From Paenibacillus sp. CAA11 (GTDB taxonomy: Bacteria > Bacillota > Bacilli > Paenibacillales > Paenibacillaceae): a DNA stretch of 64,000 nucleotides. The stretch spans positions 3,922,501-3,986,500 of the forward strand of contig NZ_CP028922.1 of assembly GCF_003060825.1 (NCBI RefSeq), written 5' to 3'. Under the pieces are notes generated by a model. That model worked only from the letters and a program-made list of their open reading frames with translations, made no database searches and was not told where the DNA came from. The position numbers and the translations under genes are program-made. Positions within the stretch are counted from its first letter, which is position 1, and each line of letters starts with the position of its first letter. Of the stretch, positions 34,448-42,556 are shown piece after piece.

Positions 34448-35464
34448 TTAATTGTTTTCATGTGCGGTTTCAAGCTGGAATACAGCTTCAGCATGCCCCA
34501 CTTCCAACCCTGCATCATTAGTAATTTGATGAGGAAAGGCTTGTTTTAACCGTTCCAGCGTCTCTGTCTGATCATAACCTAGCTGCTCTAAAATGGATCG
34601 CACAACCCATCCCCATTCTTCCTCGGAACCATCCTCTATTTTGAAGCAGATGCCGATGCGCTCTTTGCGAAGCGCAAAGCAGTAAATACCTTTAAAACCG
34701 CACTTAGCGATGATATTCGAATCCTTCATGAGCACAGAATCCACTCGCCCGGTGCCTCCGACCCACTCTGGATATTGACTCATGGCTGAGGTGATGCGTA
34801 ATACAGCAGTTCGAGTCGCCTCATCCTCAATGAGGTCAGGACAAGCCAGCTTCATATAGGCCGTTGCTAAGGCAGAGATGGGTACGGCGAACACAGGAAA
34901 GCCGCAGCCATCTGTACCTCTGCCAATCTGCTGCGGCGCAACTCCTGTAAAGCTGGAGAATGTATCTAAAATTTCGCGTTGCACCGGGTGGCTTGGATCT
35001 GCATAGGTATCCATAGGATAACCCATCATTTTGCTGTATGCCAATACACCCAGATGCTTGCCTGAGCAATTGTGATACAGCCGCCGCTCATGCCCTCCGC
35101 TGCGCAGAAGTTCTTCTTTGGCCGATGGATCCAGGGGGTAGCTCGGTGCGCAAACCAAGCTTTGCTCTGCAAGCCCAGCATCCTTGGCTAGCGTCTCAAG
35201 GGTATCTATATGAATATGCTCCGAACGATGAGAAGCTGTCATCACTGCAATCTCGCGTTCATTCAGCCCATAATGCTCGGCAATACCTGCACGTATTCCC
35301 GGAATGGCCTGGAAGGGCTTCGCCGCGGAACGCGTAAAGCTGACATAGTGGGGATCTCCCGCAAAATGGGTGACCTTCCCTCGGTCATTTACAATACTAA
35401 TATGGCCGCGATGCACACATTCTACAATATCGGCGCGGTATTCTTTAACTAAGATAGCATCCAT
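34448..35464 (-). CDS. L-asparaginase II-family protein (rhizobial type)
   Basis: 338 residues. The family-specific stretches are FTRSAAKPFQAIP, VMTASHRSEHIH, YHNCSGKHLGVLAYSK and GTDGCGFPVFAVPISALA, matching the Rhizobium etli-type asparaginases (PF06089), distinct from E. coli AnsA/AnsB. It would hydrolyse asparagine to aspartate and ammonia in the cytoplasm. The Ser/Lys-containing SxxK motif in CSGKH and the paired Cys residues are the conserved active-site features. ATG 35464 follows AGGGGAG. Apparently monocistronic. Confidence 0.9.
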   Translation of the reverse strand: MDAILVKEYRADIVECVHRGHISIVNDRGKVTHFAGDPHYVSFTRSAAKPFQAIPGIRAGIAEHYGLNEREIAVMTASHRSEHIHIDTLETLAKDAGLAEQSLVCAPSYPLDPSAKEELLRSGGHERRLYHNCSGKHLGVLAYSKMMGYPMDTYADPSHPVQREILDTFSSFTGVAPQQIGRGTDGCGFPVFAVPISALATAYMKLACPDLIEDEATRTAVLRITSAMSQYPEWVGGTGRVDSVLMKDSNIIAKCGFKGIYCFALRKERIGICFKIEDGSEEEWGWVVRSILEQLGYDQTETLERLKQAFPHQITNDAGLEVGHAEAVFQLETAHENN

Positions 35465-35577
35465 TTTACTTTCTCCCCTTCCCTAACCCTTAAATTATAG
35501 TACAAACCCTCCTTACAGGACACCCCTTGCATGTGCTGGCCTCATCTCATTCTTCCTCATCTCTTCAGCTTATGATT

Positions 35578-35603
35578 GTTTCACCACAGTGCTTCACGTT
35601 TAT
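35578..35603 (+). promoter_or_regulatory. Weak SigB-like box before the GlsB-like gene
   Basis: GTTTCA (35578-35583), 14 bases, GTTTAT (35598-35603). The -35 and spacing equal those of the stronger boxes at rsbV and the YflT-domain gene, but the -10 has T in place of two G. It lies 66 bases before the start at 35669. Confidence 0.3.
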
Positions 35604-35668
35604 ATACGAAGTAAGCAACGCTATAAGGACTAAGGACCTGAAGGGAAATAGACCAAGGAGGCGACCTT

Positions 35669-35926
35669 ATGTGGGGAATCATCATCAGTATATTGATGGC
35701 AGCAATCATCGGTATCATCGGTGAAGCACTTGCCGGCCATGATATACCGGGAGGTGCCTTGGCATCCATCATCGCTGGATTTGCAGGTGCCTGGACGGGT
35801 GCATGGTTATTCGGTAATGTAGGACCTGTCATCGGTCAATTCGCGGTCATTCCCGCCATTATAGGGGCAGCCCTGTTCGTGTTCATCCTTGGTCTAATCT
35901 CCAGAGTGTTTGCGCGGGCCTTGTAA
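35669..35926 (+). CDS. GlsB/YeaQ/YmgE-family stress membrane protein
   Basis: 85 residues, three hydrophobic segments with the Gly-rich family pattern IIGIIGEALAGHDIPGGALASIIAGFAGAWTGAWLFG. Transglycosylase-associated proteins of this class are small inner-membrane proteins induced in stress. ATG 35669 follows AAGGAGGCGACCTT. It is the first of four small stress-type genes (GlsB-like, YtxH, DUF5665, a 73-residue protein) upstream of corA and sigB. A weak SigB-like box is seen at 35578-35603. Confidence 0.93.
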   Translation: MWGIIISILMAAIIGIIGEALAGHDIPGGALASIIAGFAGAWTGAWLFGNVGPVIGQFAVIPAIIGAALFVFILGLISRVFARAL

Positions 35927-35956
35927 ATCATAAATTCTAATAAAGGAGTGATCCGT

Positions 35957-36442
35957 ATGAATCAAGCAGAAAAGGATTATCCAGTACAAACCGGCTCCAC
36001 TTTTGTTAAAGGTGCTCTGATCGGAGGACTGATTGGTGCAGCGGCAGCTCTTCTGTTTGCTCCAAAGCCTGGCCGTGAACTTCGCAGCGATCTTTCGGAC
36101 AAGCTAAGCACTGTAGCCGATAAATCCAAAGAGGTATGCGCATCGGTAAGCGATAAAGCGGTTAACCTCTATCAGAACGTAGCCGACAAGACCAGCAGCC
36201 TGGCTCAAACCGTTGGTACCAGCGCAGGGAATGTTATTTCCAGCGTCAAGGAGGCTTCTGCCGATGTATCCCAAGAGGTGAAGAAAGCTTCTGCCGATGT
36301 TACTGACGAAGCAATGAAGACAGAGGCAGATATGGCTAAGGACGTAAAGAACACAGCCGAAGATGCGGCCAAAGACGTGAAGAAGGCTTCTGAAGATGCT
36401 GCCAAGGAGGTTCACAACAAGACGAATTCTTCCACTTATTAA
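35957..36442 (+). CDS. ytxH: YtxH-domain stress protein
   Basis: 161 residues from ATG 35957 (AAAGGAG eight bases upstream). N-terminal YtxH domain with the glycine-zipper membrane helix FVKGALIGGLIGAAAALLFAPKPGRELRSDL. It is followed by a long charged Ala/Lys/Asp region with heptad-like repeats (ASADVSQEVKKASADVTDEAMKTEAD and similar), as in LEA-like or apolipoprotein-type coiled coils. B. subtilis ytxGHJ is a SigB/SigH-controlled operon; here the YtxG-like partner (DUF948) is 12 kb away at 48624. It lies 30 bases after the GlsB-like gene, so they are cotranscribed. A terminator follows at 36466-36493. Confidence 0.93.
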   Translation: MNQAEKDYPVQTGSTFVKGALIGGLIGAAAALLFAPKPGRELRSDLSDKLSTVADKSKEVCASVSDKAVNLYQNVADKTSSLAQTVGTSAGNVISSVKEASADVSQEVKKASADVTDEAMKTEADMAKDVKNTAEDAAKDVKKASEDAAKEVHNKTNSSTY

Positions 36443-36465
36443 GGCGAGGGAGCACCCCTTGAACA

Positions 36466-36493
36466 AGCCAGCTGGGGAGCAGCTGGCTTTTTT
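36466..36493 (+). terminator. Terminator after ytxH
   Basis: AGCCAGCTG pairs with CAGCTGGCT around a five-base loop and is followed by T6 on the plus strand. Confidence 0.9.
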
Positions 36494-36548
36494 CATACCA
36501 CAAGTCAAATCACCATCAGCACCTTAAGGAGAAAGCGAGGAACCTTCT

Positions 36549-36869
36549 ATGGCTAAGGTTTACGACACCAAAGATCATCCGTTCGAGCTTCGTCATGAGG
36601 TGAAGAGATTAAATACAAGGCTGGATGACATCGCCACTGCGCTCGAGAAATCAGATTTCAAGGATATTATCGAGAACTATACAAATCCTAAGAAGCGGAT
36701 TATCACCAATTTTACCGCAGGCCTGTCCAGAGGATTAGGTCTTACGGTAGGTACAGCCATTGTGCTCGCCCTGCTGGGCTGGATCATTAGCTGGTTCGTT
36801 GACCTTCCGCTGATTGGCCAATATATCGGTGACCTGCAGAATTATATTGATTCTTATAAGCAACACTAA
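36549..36869 (+). CDS. DUF5665-domain protein
   Basis: 106 residues. A charged N-terminal half (HPFELRHEVKRLNTRLDDIATALEKSDFKDIIENYTNPKKRIITNF) is followed by one long hydrophobic stretch, RGLGLTVGTAIVLALLGWIISWFVDLPLIGQYIGDLQ. This pattern fits DUF5665, small membrane proteins of unknown function common in Bacillales and Clostridia. GAGGAACCTTCT precedes ATG. The gene lies after the ytxH terminator and 29 bases before the next small gene. No sigma box was found between 36494 and 36548, so its promoter is unclear. Confidence 0.88.
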   Translation: MAKVYDTKDHPFELRHEVKRLNTRLDDIATALEKSDFKDIIENYTNPKKRIITNFTAGLSRGLGLTVGTAIVLALLGWIISWFVDLPLIGQYIGDLQNYIDSYKQH

Positions 36870-36898
36870 TTGTTCCCCCAAGAAGAGGAGGCATATTC

Positions 36899-37120
36899 AT
36901 GAAGCGTGATCCCGAGAATGAGCAGGAGAACTATGTTGAACACCAAATCGAAGAGGTTCAAAAAGGACGATTTGCGAAGCACAAAGATATTGCCAAAGCT
37001 GAGAACGGATCTATGGTCAACGATCTCGAGGATATGAAGATTCTTGGCGATGACATGAACGAAATGAATACCAATGAGGAAGATGAGCAAAAAGGACTCC
37101 GACCTGATCCAGAACAATAG
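36899..37120 (+). CDS. Small acidic hypothetical protein (73 residues)
   Basis: Strong ribosome site AGAGGAGG before ATG 36899 and a terminator after the stop support a real gene. The protein is short, very polar and acidic (MKRDPENEQENYVEHQIEEVQKG..., DLEDMKILGDDMNEMNTNEEDEQKG) with no hydrophobic segment and no known domain. It is probably intrinsically disordered, as many small stress proteins are. Cotranscribed with the DUF5665 gene; a stress role is inferred only from the neighbours. Confidence 0.75.
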   Translation: MKRDPENEQENYVEHQIEEVQKGRFAKHKDIAKAENGSMVNDLEDMKILGDDMNEMNTNEEDEQKGLRPDPEQ

Positions 37121-37135
37121 CTCCTATCCTGAATC

Positions 37136-37170
37136 AAGCCTGAGCCCTGGGGGAGGGTACAGGCTTTTAT
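37136..37170 (+). terminator. Terminator of the DUF5665/73-residue operon
   Basis: AAGCCTG (37136-37142) pairs with CAGGCTT (37160-37166), with inner GCCCT/AGGGT pairs, followed by TTATTTAT. Confidence 0.85.
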
Positions 37171-37180
37171 TTATATCTTT

Positions 37181-38158
37181 CTACCTCTGATTTTGACGCT
37201 TTCGCCGGGTGAATTTCAGCAAATCTCCCGTCCAGCCCCGGCTCCACATCAGTAGGTATAACCCTAAAGTAAATCCCAAGGTGATACCCATAATAAGAAC
37301 AAACCCCCATGTACCTTGATGAATCCAAGGCAAATAATCAAAGTTCATTCCCCAAATTGCTCCAATCACCGTAGCTGGAGTAAAGATCGCCGTGATAATC
37401 GTCAGGGTCTTCATAATTTCATTCCCCCGCACCCCGGATACCGCATCATCAATCATGATAAGTGTATCAATCTCCTTCTCATAATGGGAAAACAGCGTCT
37501 CCATCCGTTCTGCCCGGTAATAAAATCGCTTAAAGTAGATGCTCTTATCCAGCTCTTCCATATAAGCTTCCCTAGCTCCCGTAATAAGCTCCAGGTAAGG
37601 AATGAAGAGATTGCTCCAGAATAGAAGCTCAAAGCGGGCCTCCATGATCTGTTCCATGATATTCTTCTCATTGCGCTCACGCATTAACTCTTCTACCTCT
37701 CTAAGATTCAGTTCAAATCGGTCGAGTCCGGTATGGAAATAATGAAGAATCGTACGGCAGAGCACAAACATGCCATCTATCGGCAGCTGGCAATTCGCCA
37801 GCATATCAAGTCGTTCCCTTGAGTTCATGATGAACCGGGTATGGTCATCCAGATTAAGTGTAATCAAGAGCTTACGGCTCACAAAGAAATGGAACTGCTC
37901 ACATTCTGCACTATCATTAATCTTTTCCTTAATAGAATAAAGAAGGGAACCAAAAATCTGCGGATTGTCATGTCCTGGAAAGCGAACCGACAAATAATTG
38001 GTTTCAATCGTGGTGATATCACGAATCCATTCTTCTGTCTCCGGATAGGTCTCGATCAGTTCCCTGATCTTCGGGTCATCCCAGCTGGGGGCCTTAAGAT
38101 CGACCCAAGTCCAGCCTTGCTCCATATTCCATACTCGATTCTGACCCAAGCCCTCCAT
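37181..38158 (-). CDS. corA: CorA-family magnesium/cobalt transporter
   Basis: 325 residues. A large cytoplasmic N-terminal domain is followed by two C-terminal membrane helices (ITAIFTPATVIGAIWGMNF, then WGFVLIMGITLGFTLGLYLLMW), joined by the diagnostic GMN motif in IGAIWGMNFDYLPW. The protein should form a pentameric Mg2+ channel. ATG 38158 is used; no strong ribosome site is visible just upstream (region GGGGCGTTAGAAGGC). It is the minus-strand gene between the small stress genes and the sigB terminator. Confidence 0.92.
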   Translation of the reverse strand: MEGLGQNRVWNMEQGWTWVDLKAPSWDDPKIRELIETYPETEEWIRDITTIETNYLSVRFPGHDNPQIFGSLLYSIKEKINDSAECEQFHFFVSRKLLITLNLDDHTRFIMNSRERLDMLANCQLPIDGMFVLCRTILHYFHTGLDRFELNLREVEELMRERNEKNIMEQIMEARFELLFWSNLFIPYLELITGAREAYMEELDKSIYFKRFYYRAERMETLFSHYEKEIDTLIMIDDAVSGVRGNEIMKTLTIITAIFTPATVIGAIWGMNFDYLPWIHQGTWGFVLIMGITLGFTLGLYLLMWSRGWTGDLLKFTRRKRQNQR

Positions 38159-38186
38159 GCCTTCTAACGCCCCTCTATAATAAATT

Positions 38187-38227
38187 TAAAAAGAACACGC
38201 CAAGGTTCAAAATCACTGGCGTGTTCT
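38187..38227 (-). terminator. Terminator of rsbV-rsbW-sigB
   Basis: AGAACACGCCA (38192-38202) pairs with TGGCGTGTTCT (38217-38227), an 11-base-pair stem; TTTTT follows on the minus strand. Confidence 0.9.
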
Positions 38228-38247
38228 ATATACATCCACATCTTGGT

Positions 38248-39021
38248 TCATAATGAACCCGAATTGGACATAATTTGTTTCAGCTTCTCTGTGGCTCGCT
38301 TCTGAATCCGGGATACACTCATTTGAGAGACGCCAAGCTTCTGAGCGATGGCCCGCTGGGATTGGCCTTCCTGGAAGGCCAGCAGCAGAACCTTCTGCTC
38401 CTGTTCCTTCAGCTGGCTGAGCGCCTGCTGGAGGTCCATCCGCTTCTCCACTGTATCGTAATCGTTTGCATCCGAGCTGATCAGCTCACCGAGCGTGGCT
38501 GCACTCTCCTCTTGGGATAACGGCGAATCCAGGGAAACGTAATGGTAGCATTCTCTTCCTGCGAGCACCTCAACCGTCTCTTCAACAGACAAATCCAGGA
38601 ATTCGGCGATCTCCTTCACGTCCGGAGAGCGCTCCAGCTTGACCGTAAGCTCATCAATGGCCTGCTGGACAAGCGCCCCTTTCTCTTTAATTCTTCTAGG
38701 AACCTGTATGTACCAGGATTTATCCCGTAGAAAATTCTTCATGTGCCCGATCATGCTCTTCATAGCATAAGGCTCAAATGGAATACCTAGCTCGATATCA
38801 TACTGCTGAAGCAGGCGGATCAGCGCCATTTGGCCGACCTGGTACAGATCCTCATACAAGTCGGGGCGGTTACGTGCGATCTTCCCTGCTGCCATCTTCA
38901 CCATAGGCTCGTACTTCTGAATCAGAACGGTGGCGATTTCGTTATCCTTTGTCTGCTGGTATTCCCAGATCAGACCTACTGCTTCATTCATAGACTCGGG
39001 GGGAGTCATTCTATCGGTCAT
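38248..39021 (-). CDS. sigB: General stress sigma factor SigB
   Basis: 257 residues of the SigB/SigF/SigG class. Region 2 is DLYEDLYQVGQMALIRLLQQYDIELGIPFEPYA, then a region 3 (RRIKEKGALVQQAIDELTVKLERSPDVKEIAEFL) and the region 4 helix-turn-helix QSQRAIAQKLGVSQMSVSRIQKRATEKL. Its ATG overlaps the rsbW stop (ATGA), and rsbV lies upstream, the standard rsbVW-sigB order. That distinguishes it from sigF, which pairs with spoIIAA/AB; those proteins are similar, so an alternative SigF reading cannot be fully excluded, but the surrounding stress genes favour SigB. Autoregulated through the box at 39864-39889. Confidence 0.92.
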   Translation of the reverse strand: MTDRMTPPESMNEAVGLIWEYQQTKDNEIATVLIQKYEPMVKMAAGKIARNRPDLYEDLYQVGQMALIRLLQQYDIELGIPFEPYAMKSMIGHMKNFLRDKSWYIQVPRRIKEKGALVQQAIDELTVKLERSPDVKEIAEFLDLSVEETVEVLAGRECYHYVSLDSPLSQEESAATLGELISSDANDYDTVEKRMDLQQALSQLKEQEQKVLLLAFQEGQSQRAIAQKLGVSQMSVSRIQKRATEKLKQIMSNSGSL

Positions 39022-39470
39022 ACCGTCTCCTCGCTTCGAGCGAGTCTTCGAGTCAGAACCACCTTGGTTCCCTTACCTGCCTCGCTTTCGACACTTACAT
39101 CATCCATAAGTGCCTGCATAAGATAGAATCCGAGACCGCCGATCTGAGCTTCGCTGATCTCCTTGTCATGGAGCGTTGCCGCATCGCTCTTACCGCTATA
39201 CGATTCAAAGCTCTCCCCTTCATCTTTGACCGTAATGGACAATTCGCTTGGCCCTACTTCAAATAAAATTTCCATCGAGCCCTCTTGTTGGTTATAAGCA
39301 TAAAGAACGGCATTGTTACAGGCTTCCGATACAGCAACCTTCATATCCTCTATATCCTCATAGGAGAAGCCCATCTTAGAAGCAATTCCGTATAAATTAA
39401 GTCGGACAATATCGACATACTCCGCAGTGGCCGGCAAATTAAGTATTACTCTTTGAACTTCCTCTTTCAT
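39018..39470 (-). CDS. rsbW: Anti-sigma factor / serine kinase RsbW
   Basis: 150 residues, a GHKL ATPase of the RsbW/SpoIIAB type: N box VAVSEACNNAVLYAY, G1 box DEGESF and G2 box GGLGFYLMQAL. It binds SigB and holds it inactive, and phosphorylates RsbV on serine. AGGATC ribosome site before ATG 39470. The 3' end overlaps the sigB start by four bases, and rsbV ends 18 bases upstream, so the three are one operon. Confidence 0.93.
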   Translation of the reverse strand: MKEEVQRVILNLPATAEYVDIVRLNLYGIASKMGFSYEDIEDMKVAVSEACNNAVLYAYNQQEGSMEILFEVGPSELSITVKDEGESFESYSGKSDAATLHDKEISEAQIGGLGFYLMQALMDDVSVESEAGKGTKVVLTRRLARSEETV

Positions 39471-39488
39471 TCTTTCTTCGATCCTTTC

Positions 39489-39827
39489 CTATTGGGAATT
39501 CTCCTGTGAGGCAAAAAACTTCGAAATGCCCGTCATCTCAAACAGCTTCTGGATTTGATCCGGTACTTCTCGGACATAAAATTGAGCGTTCATGCCGTGC
39601 CTTACCTTTAGAATGGACAACAAGATGCCGATCCCTGTACTGTCTATATACTTCAAGTCCTTTAGATTGATAATTAAATCCAAGTTGCCATCTCCTACAA
39701 GCGGCTCCATCACCTGACGAAAATCAGGAGCAACGGATAGATCCAATTCACCGTTCAAAAATACAGTGCACGCTCCATCCTGCATCTGAGTTGTAGCGCT
39801 AAACTTCTCATTCTTATTTGTATTCAT
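39489..39827 (-). CDS. rsbV: Anti-anti-sigma factor RsbV
   Basis: 112 residues from ATG 39827 (AGGAGAGA nine bases upstream; the ATG two codons earlier is too close). STAS domain with the phosphoacceptor serine in LKYIDSTGIGILLSILK (Ser63). Unphosphorylated RsbV captures RsbW and frees SigB; the PP2C protein encoded at 46237 is the expected phosphatase. First gene of the operon, preceded by a SigB-type promoter. Confidence 0.93.
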   Translation of the reverse strand: MNTNKNEKFSATTQMQDGACTVFLNGELDLSVAPDFRQVMEPLVGDGNLDLIINLKDLKYIDSTGIGILLSILKVRHGMNAQFYVREVPDQIQKLFEMTGISKFFASQENSQ

Positions 39828-39863
39828 AGACATTCTCTCCTGAATTGTGGTTTCTCTACCTAA

Positions 39864-39889
39864 TAACCCTCTATCGGCTTAACTGAAAC
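39864..39889 (-). promoter_or_regulatory. SigB-type promoter of rsbV-rsbW-sigB
   Basis: Minus strand: GTTTCA (39884-39889), 14 bases, GGGTTA (39864-39869). It resembles the SigB consensus GTTTAA-N12-15-GGGTAT and sits 36 bases before the rsbV start, implying positive autoregulation. Confidence 0.75.
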
Positions 39890-39891
39890 AA

Positions 39892-39918
39892 AAAAAGACT
39901 GTAAGTATCTGGATACTA
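39892..39918 (-). terminator. Terminator after the hybrid kinase
   Basis: Minus strand: AGTATC CA GATACT hairpin, then ACAGTC and T7. It separates the kinase transcript from the rsbV promoter. Confidence 0.65.
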
Positions 39919-39921
39919 GAT

Positions 39922-41586
39922 TCAATTGGTTCTCTCCAGCTTCTCTTCTCCACGGAGGGATACCACGGAATATTTGGCCAAAATATGCTTGATACTGCCC
40001 AATTTGAGCGGCTTGCTAATATAATCATTCATACCGGCTTCCAGACAACGGCTCTGCACTCCATCCATCACATTTGCAGTCATCGCAATGATGACCGGTT
40101 GGAGCTCTCTTGGCTGACGGGACCGGATTATCCTTGTAGCCTCCAGACCGTCCATAACAGGCATGTGAATATCCATAAATATAAAATTATACTTCTTGCC
40201 GCTTAGGGCCATGCGGACAGCCTGATCTCCATCTTCCGCGACATCTGCCTCATACCCAAGCTTATGGAACATACTAGCCATAATCTTCTGATTGATCGGA
40301 TGATCATCGACGACCAGCATACATCCCTTGGCATCAACCTGGAGGGCCGAAGACTGACCTTCAGCAGGGGCGTTAAGCAGACCCGTCCCGTCCTCACATC
40401 TGCGAACCTCAATCGTAAAGCTGAAGGTAGCACCTTTCTCCTCAATCGCCTCAACCCAAATATCTCCGCCCATCATTTGCACAAGACTCCGGCATATCGC
40501 GAGTCCGAGTCCGGTTCCGCCATATTTCCGCGTCATGGAAGAATCCAGCTGTGAAAAAGGCTTGAACAGCCGATCTGCCTTCTCTTGCGAGATGCCAATG
40601 CCGGTATCCTTCACCGTAAATTCCAGCACAATGCGATGATCCTCCTGCTGCTTGGGCAGCACTACAACATAAATCCCGCCTTGGTCTGTAAACTTAATAG
40701 AGTTGGAAATCAGATTAATCAAAACCTGCCGCAGTCTTCCCATATCCCCGTACAGAACGGAAGGCACAGCATCATCTATGAAATAAACGAGCTCTAAGTC
40801 TTTGCGGCTCGCATCCATCGAGAACAAGTCGAACACTTCCTGGACGCCGGCCCTCAGTTCAAACGGGGTCTCCTCCAGCTCCATTTTCCCGGATTCCATC
40901 TTCGTGAAATCCAGAATATCGTTAATCACTGTAACCAGAGTGTCCGCACTTTTGCGGATAATCTCGGCATATTCCTGCTGCTCTTCTTGAAGCTCTGTCT
41001 CCATGAGAAGATCGATCATGCCGATTACCCCGTTCATTGGCGTGCGGATTTCATGACTCATCATTGCCAGAAACTCTGTCTTGGCCTTAGCGGCAATCTC
41101 TGCCGCTTCCTTGGCCTGAAGCAGCTCCCGGTTCGTTTGCTCCAGCTCCTGCGTTTTTTGATGCAGCAGCAAGGTCTGAGTTTTCAGCTTCTTATTGGCC
41201 AAATACATGCTGACAAACCCTTCAATCTTAGATTTCAAAATCTGAGGAATGAACGGCTTGACCATATAATCGATAGCGCCTGCCGAGTATCCCGCAAAAA
41301 GATGCTCTGCCTGCTTGCTGTTTGCAGAAATAAAAATAATAGGAATATCCTTGGTCTTATCCCTAGCCTTAATTAGCTTTGCCGTCTCGATACCGTCCAT
41401 TCCCGGCATCTGAACGTCAAGAACAATGACCGCAAATTCATCCTTTAACAAACATCGAAGCGCCTCTTCACCCGAAGTCGCCTTAACCAAGCTATACTGC
41501 TCGCTGTCGAGAACAGCCTCCAATGCGAGCAAATTCTCAGGGCGATCATCTACCAACAAGATATGAATCGGTTCCTCTACCCCCAT
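39922..41586 (-). CDS. Cytoplasmic hybrid kinase, REC-HisKA-HATPase-REC
   Basis: 554 residues, no membrane helix. N-terminal receiver (about 1-125; acidic pair in VDDR, phosphoacceptor in [14 protein letters not shown]), a short coiled coil, HisKA with the phosphoaccepting His178 in [12 protein letters not shown], HATPase with [15 protein letters not shown] and GTGLGLAI boxes, and a C-terminal receiver ([25 protein letters not shown]). AGGAGG precedes ATG 41586. It lies between the CheR-type methyltransferase and the rsbV operon. It can receive and give phosphate, so it could link the RsbK-like kinase to further targets; this is inference. Confidence 0.93.
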   Translation of the reverse strand: MGVEEPIHILLVDDRPENLLALEAVLDSEQYSLVKATSGEEALRCLLKDEFAVIVLDVQMPGMDGIETAKLIKARDKTKDIPIIFISANSKQAEHLFAGYSAGAIDYMVKPFIPQILKSKIEGFVSMYLANKKLKTQTLLLHQKTQELEQTNRELLQAKEAAEIAAKAKTEFLAMMSHEIRTPMNGVIGMIDLLMETELQEEQQEYAEIIRKSADTLVTVINDILDFTKMESGKMELEETPFELRAGVQEVFDLFSMDASRKDLELVYFIDDAVPSVLYGDMGRLRQVLINLISNSIKFTDQGGIYVVVLPKQQEDHRIVLEFTVKDTGIGISQEKADRLFKPFSQLDSSMTRKYGGTGLGLAICRSLVQMMGGDIWVEAIEEKGATFSFTIEVRRCEDGTGLLNAPAEGQSSALQVDAKGCMLVVDDHPINQKIMASMFHKLGYEADVAEDGDQAVRMALSGKKYNFIFMDIHMPVMDGLEATRIIRSRQPRELQPVIIAMTANVMDGVQSRCLEAGMNDYISKPLKLGSIKHILAKYSVVSLRGEEKLERTN

Positions 41587-41618
41587 AGGATCCTCCTAAA
41601 CTATCACGTTTCGCTCAA

Positions 41619-42488
41619 TCATTTGATCTTACGGTAAATTTTCTCGACCCGGTCCAAAGACTCGTAACAGCCCGAATAATCTGTGAAGTGAATGGATTCC
41701 TTTGCACCGAGTACCAATACGCCGAAATGGCTCAGGCTTTCATGAAACAATTGATGCACTCGATTCCGAAGCGAGTCATTGAAATATATCATCACATTTC
41801 GGCAAAATATGACATTGAATTCATTAAACGAACGATCTGTCGCCAAATTATGCTCCGCAAAAATAATATTTTTACGAAGGTAGGGCTGGAAAATCACTGA
41901 ATTGTATTTAGCCGTATAATATTCCGAGAAGGAACGGGTCCCTCCCGCCTCGATATAATTTTTGGTATACAGCTTCATTTTCTGAATGCCGTATATCCCT
42001 TCCTTGGCTTGCTCCAGTGAGAGATCGTTCATATCGGTGGCGTAAATGCGCGCCTTATCATAAAGACCCTCTTCATGCAGAAGGATTGCCATCGAATAAA
42101 CTTCTTCACCTGTCGAGCAGCCGGCATGCCAAATCCGTATATATGGATACGTCCTTAGAATCGGAACCACCTTCTCTCGGAAGGTGCGAAACAGCTGAGG
42201 ATCCCGAAACATTTCCGTTACAGGAATCGACAGGTTTCGCACGAGCCGACCAAAGCAGTCACGGTCATGGAGGACCCGTTCCTGAAGGCCGGAAATGCTT
42301 CGCAGATTCTCCGCGTGTACCGAATGCCATATTCTTCTTCTAAGAGACGGAAGAGCGTAATTTCGAAAATCATAACCATAAAGCCGGTGGATTCCTTCCA
42401 GCAGCAGTTCAATCTCGATGTTCTCTCGTTCCTCTTCATTGCCAGCCGGGATATCCGCATCCAAATCAGAGTATTCGTCTGATATCAT
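41619..42488 (-). CDS. CheR-type methyltransferase, RsbM-like
   Basis: 289 residues. CheR fold: N-terminal helical part (LLEGIHRLYGYDFRNYALPSLRRRI), SAM-binding motif IRIWHAGCSTGEEVYSMAILL and NVIFCRNVMIYFND. No chemotaxis genes are nearby; it sits between two hybrid kinases next to sigB. In the Bacillus cereus group, RsbM is a CheR-like enzyme that methylates the hybrid kinase RsbK and tunes SigB activation; this gene matches that position and type. RsbM function is inferred by analogy. GGGG ribosome site upstream of ATG 42488. Confidence 0.88.
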   Translation of the reverse strand: MISDEYSDLDADIPAGNEEERENIEIELLLEGIHRLYGYDFRNYALPSLRRRIWHSVHAENLRSISGLQERVLHDRDCFGRLVRNLSIPVTEMFRDPQLFRTFREKVVPILRTYPYIRIWHAGCSTGEEVYSMAILLHEEGLYDKARIYATDMNDLSLEQAKEGIYGIQKMKLYTKNYIEAGGTRSFSEYYTAKYNSVIFQPYLRKNIIFAEHNLATDRSFNEFNVIFCRNVMIYFNDSLRNRVHQLFHESLSHFGVLVLGAKESIHFTDYSGCYESLDRVEKIYRKIK

Positions 42489-42556
42489 AGTCTAACCCCA
42501 ATTCTTAATTACTTTCTATTACATGCACCTTATACTACATTACCCCGATTCATGGA

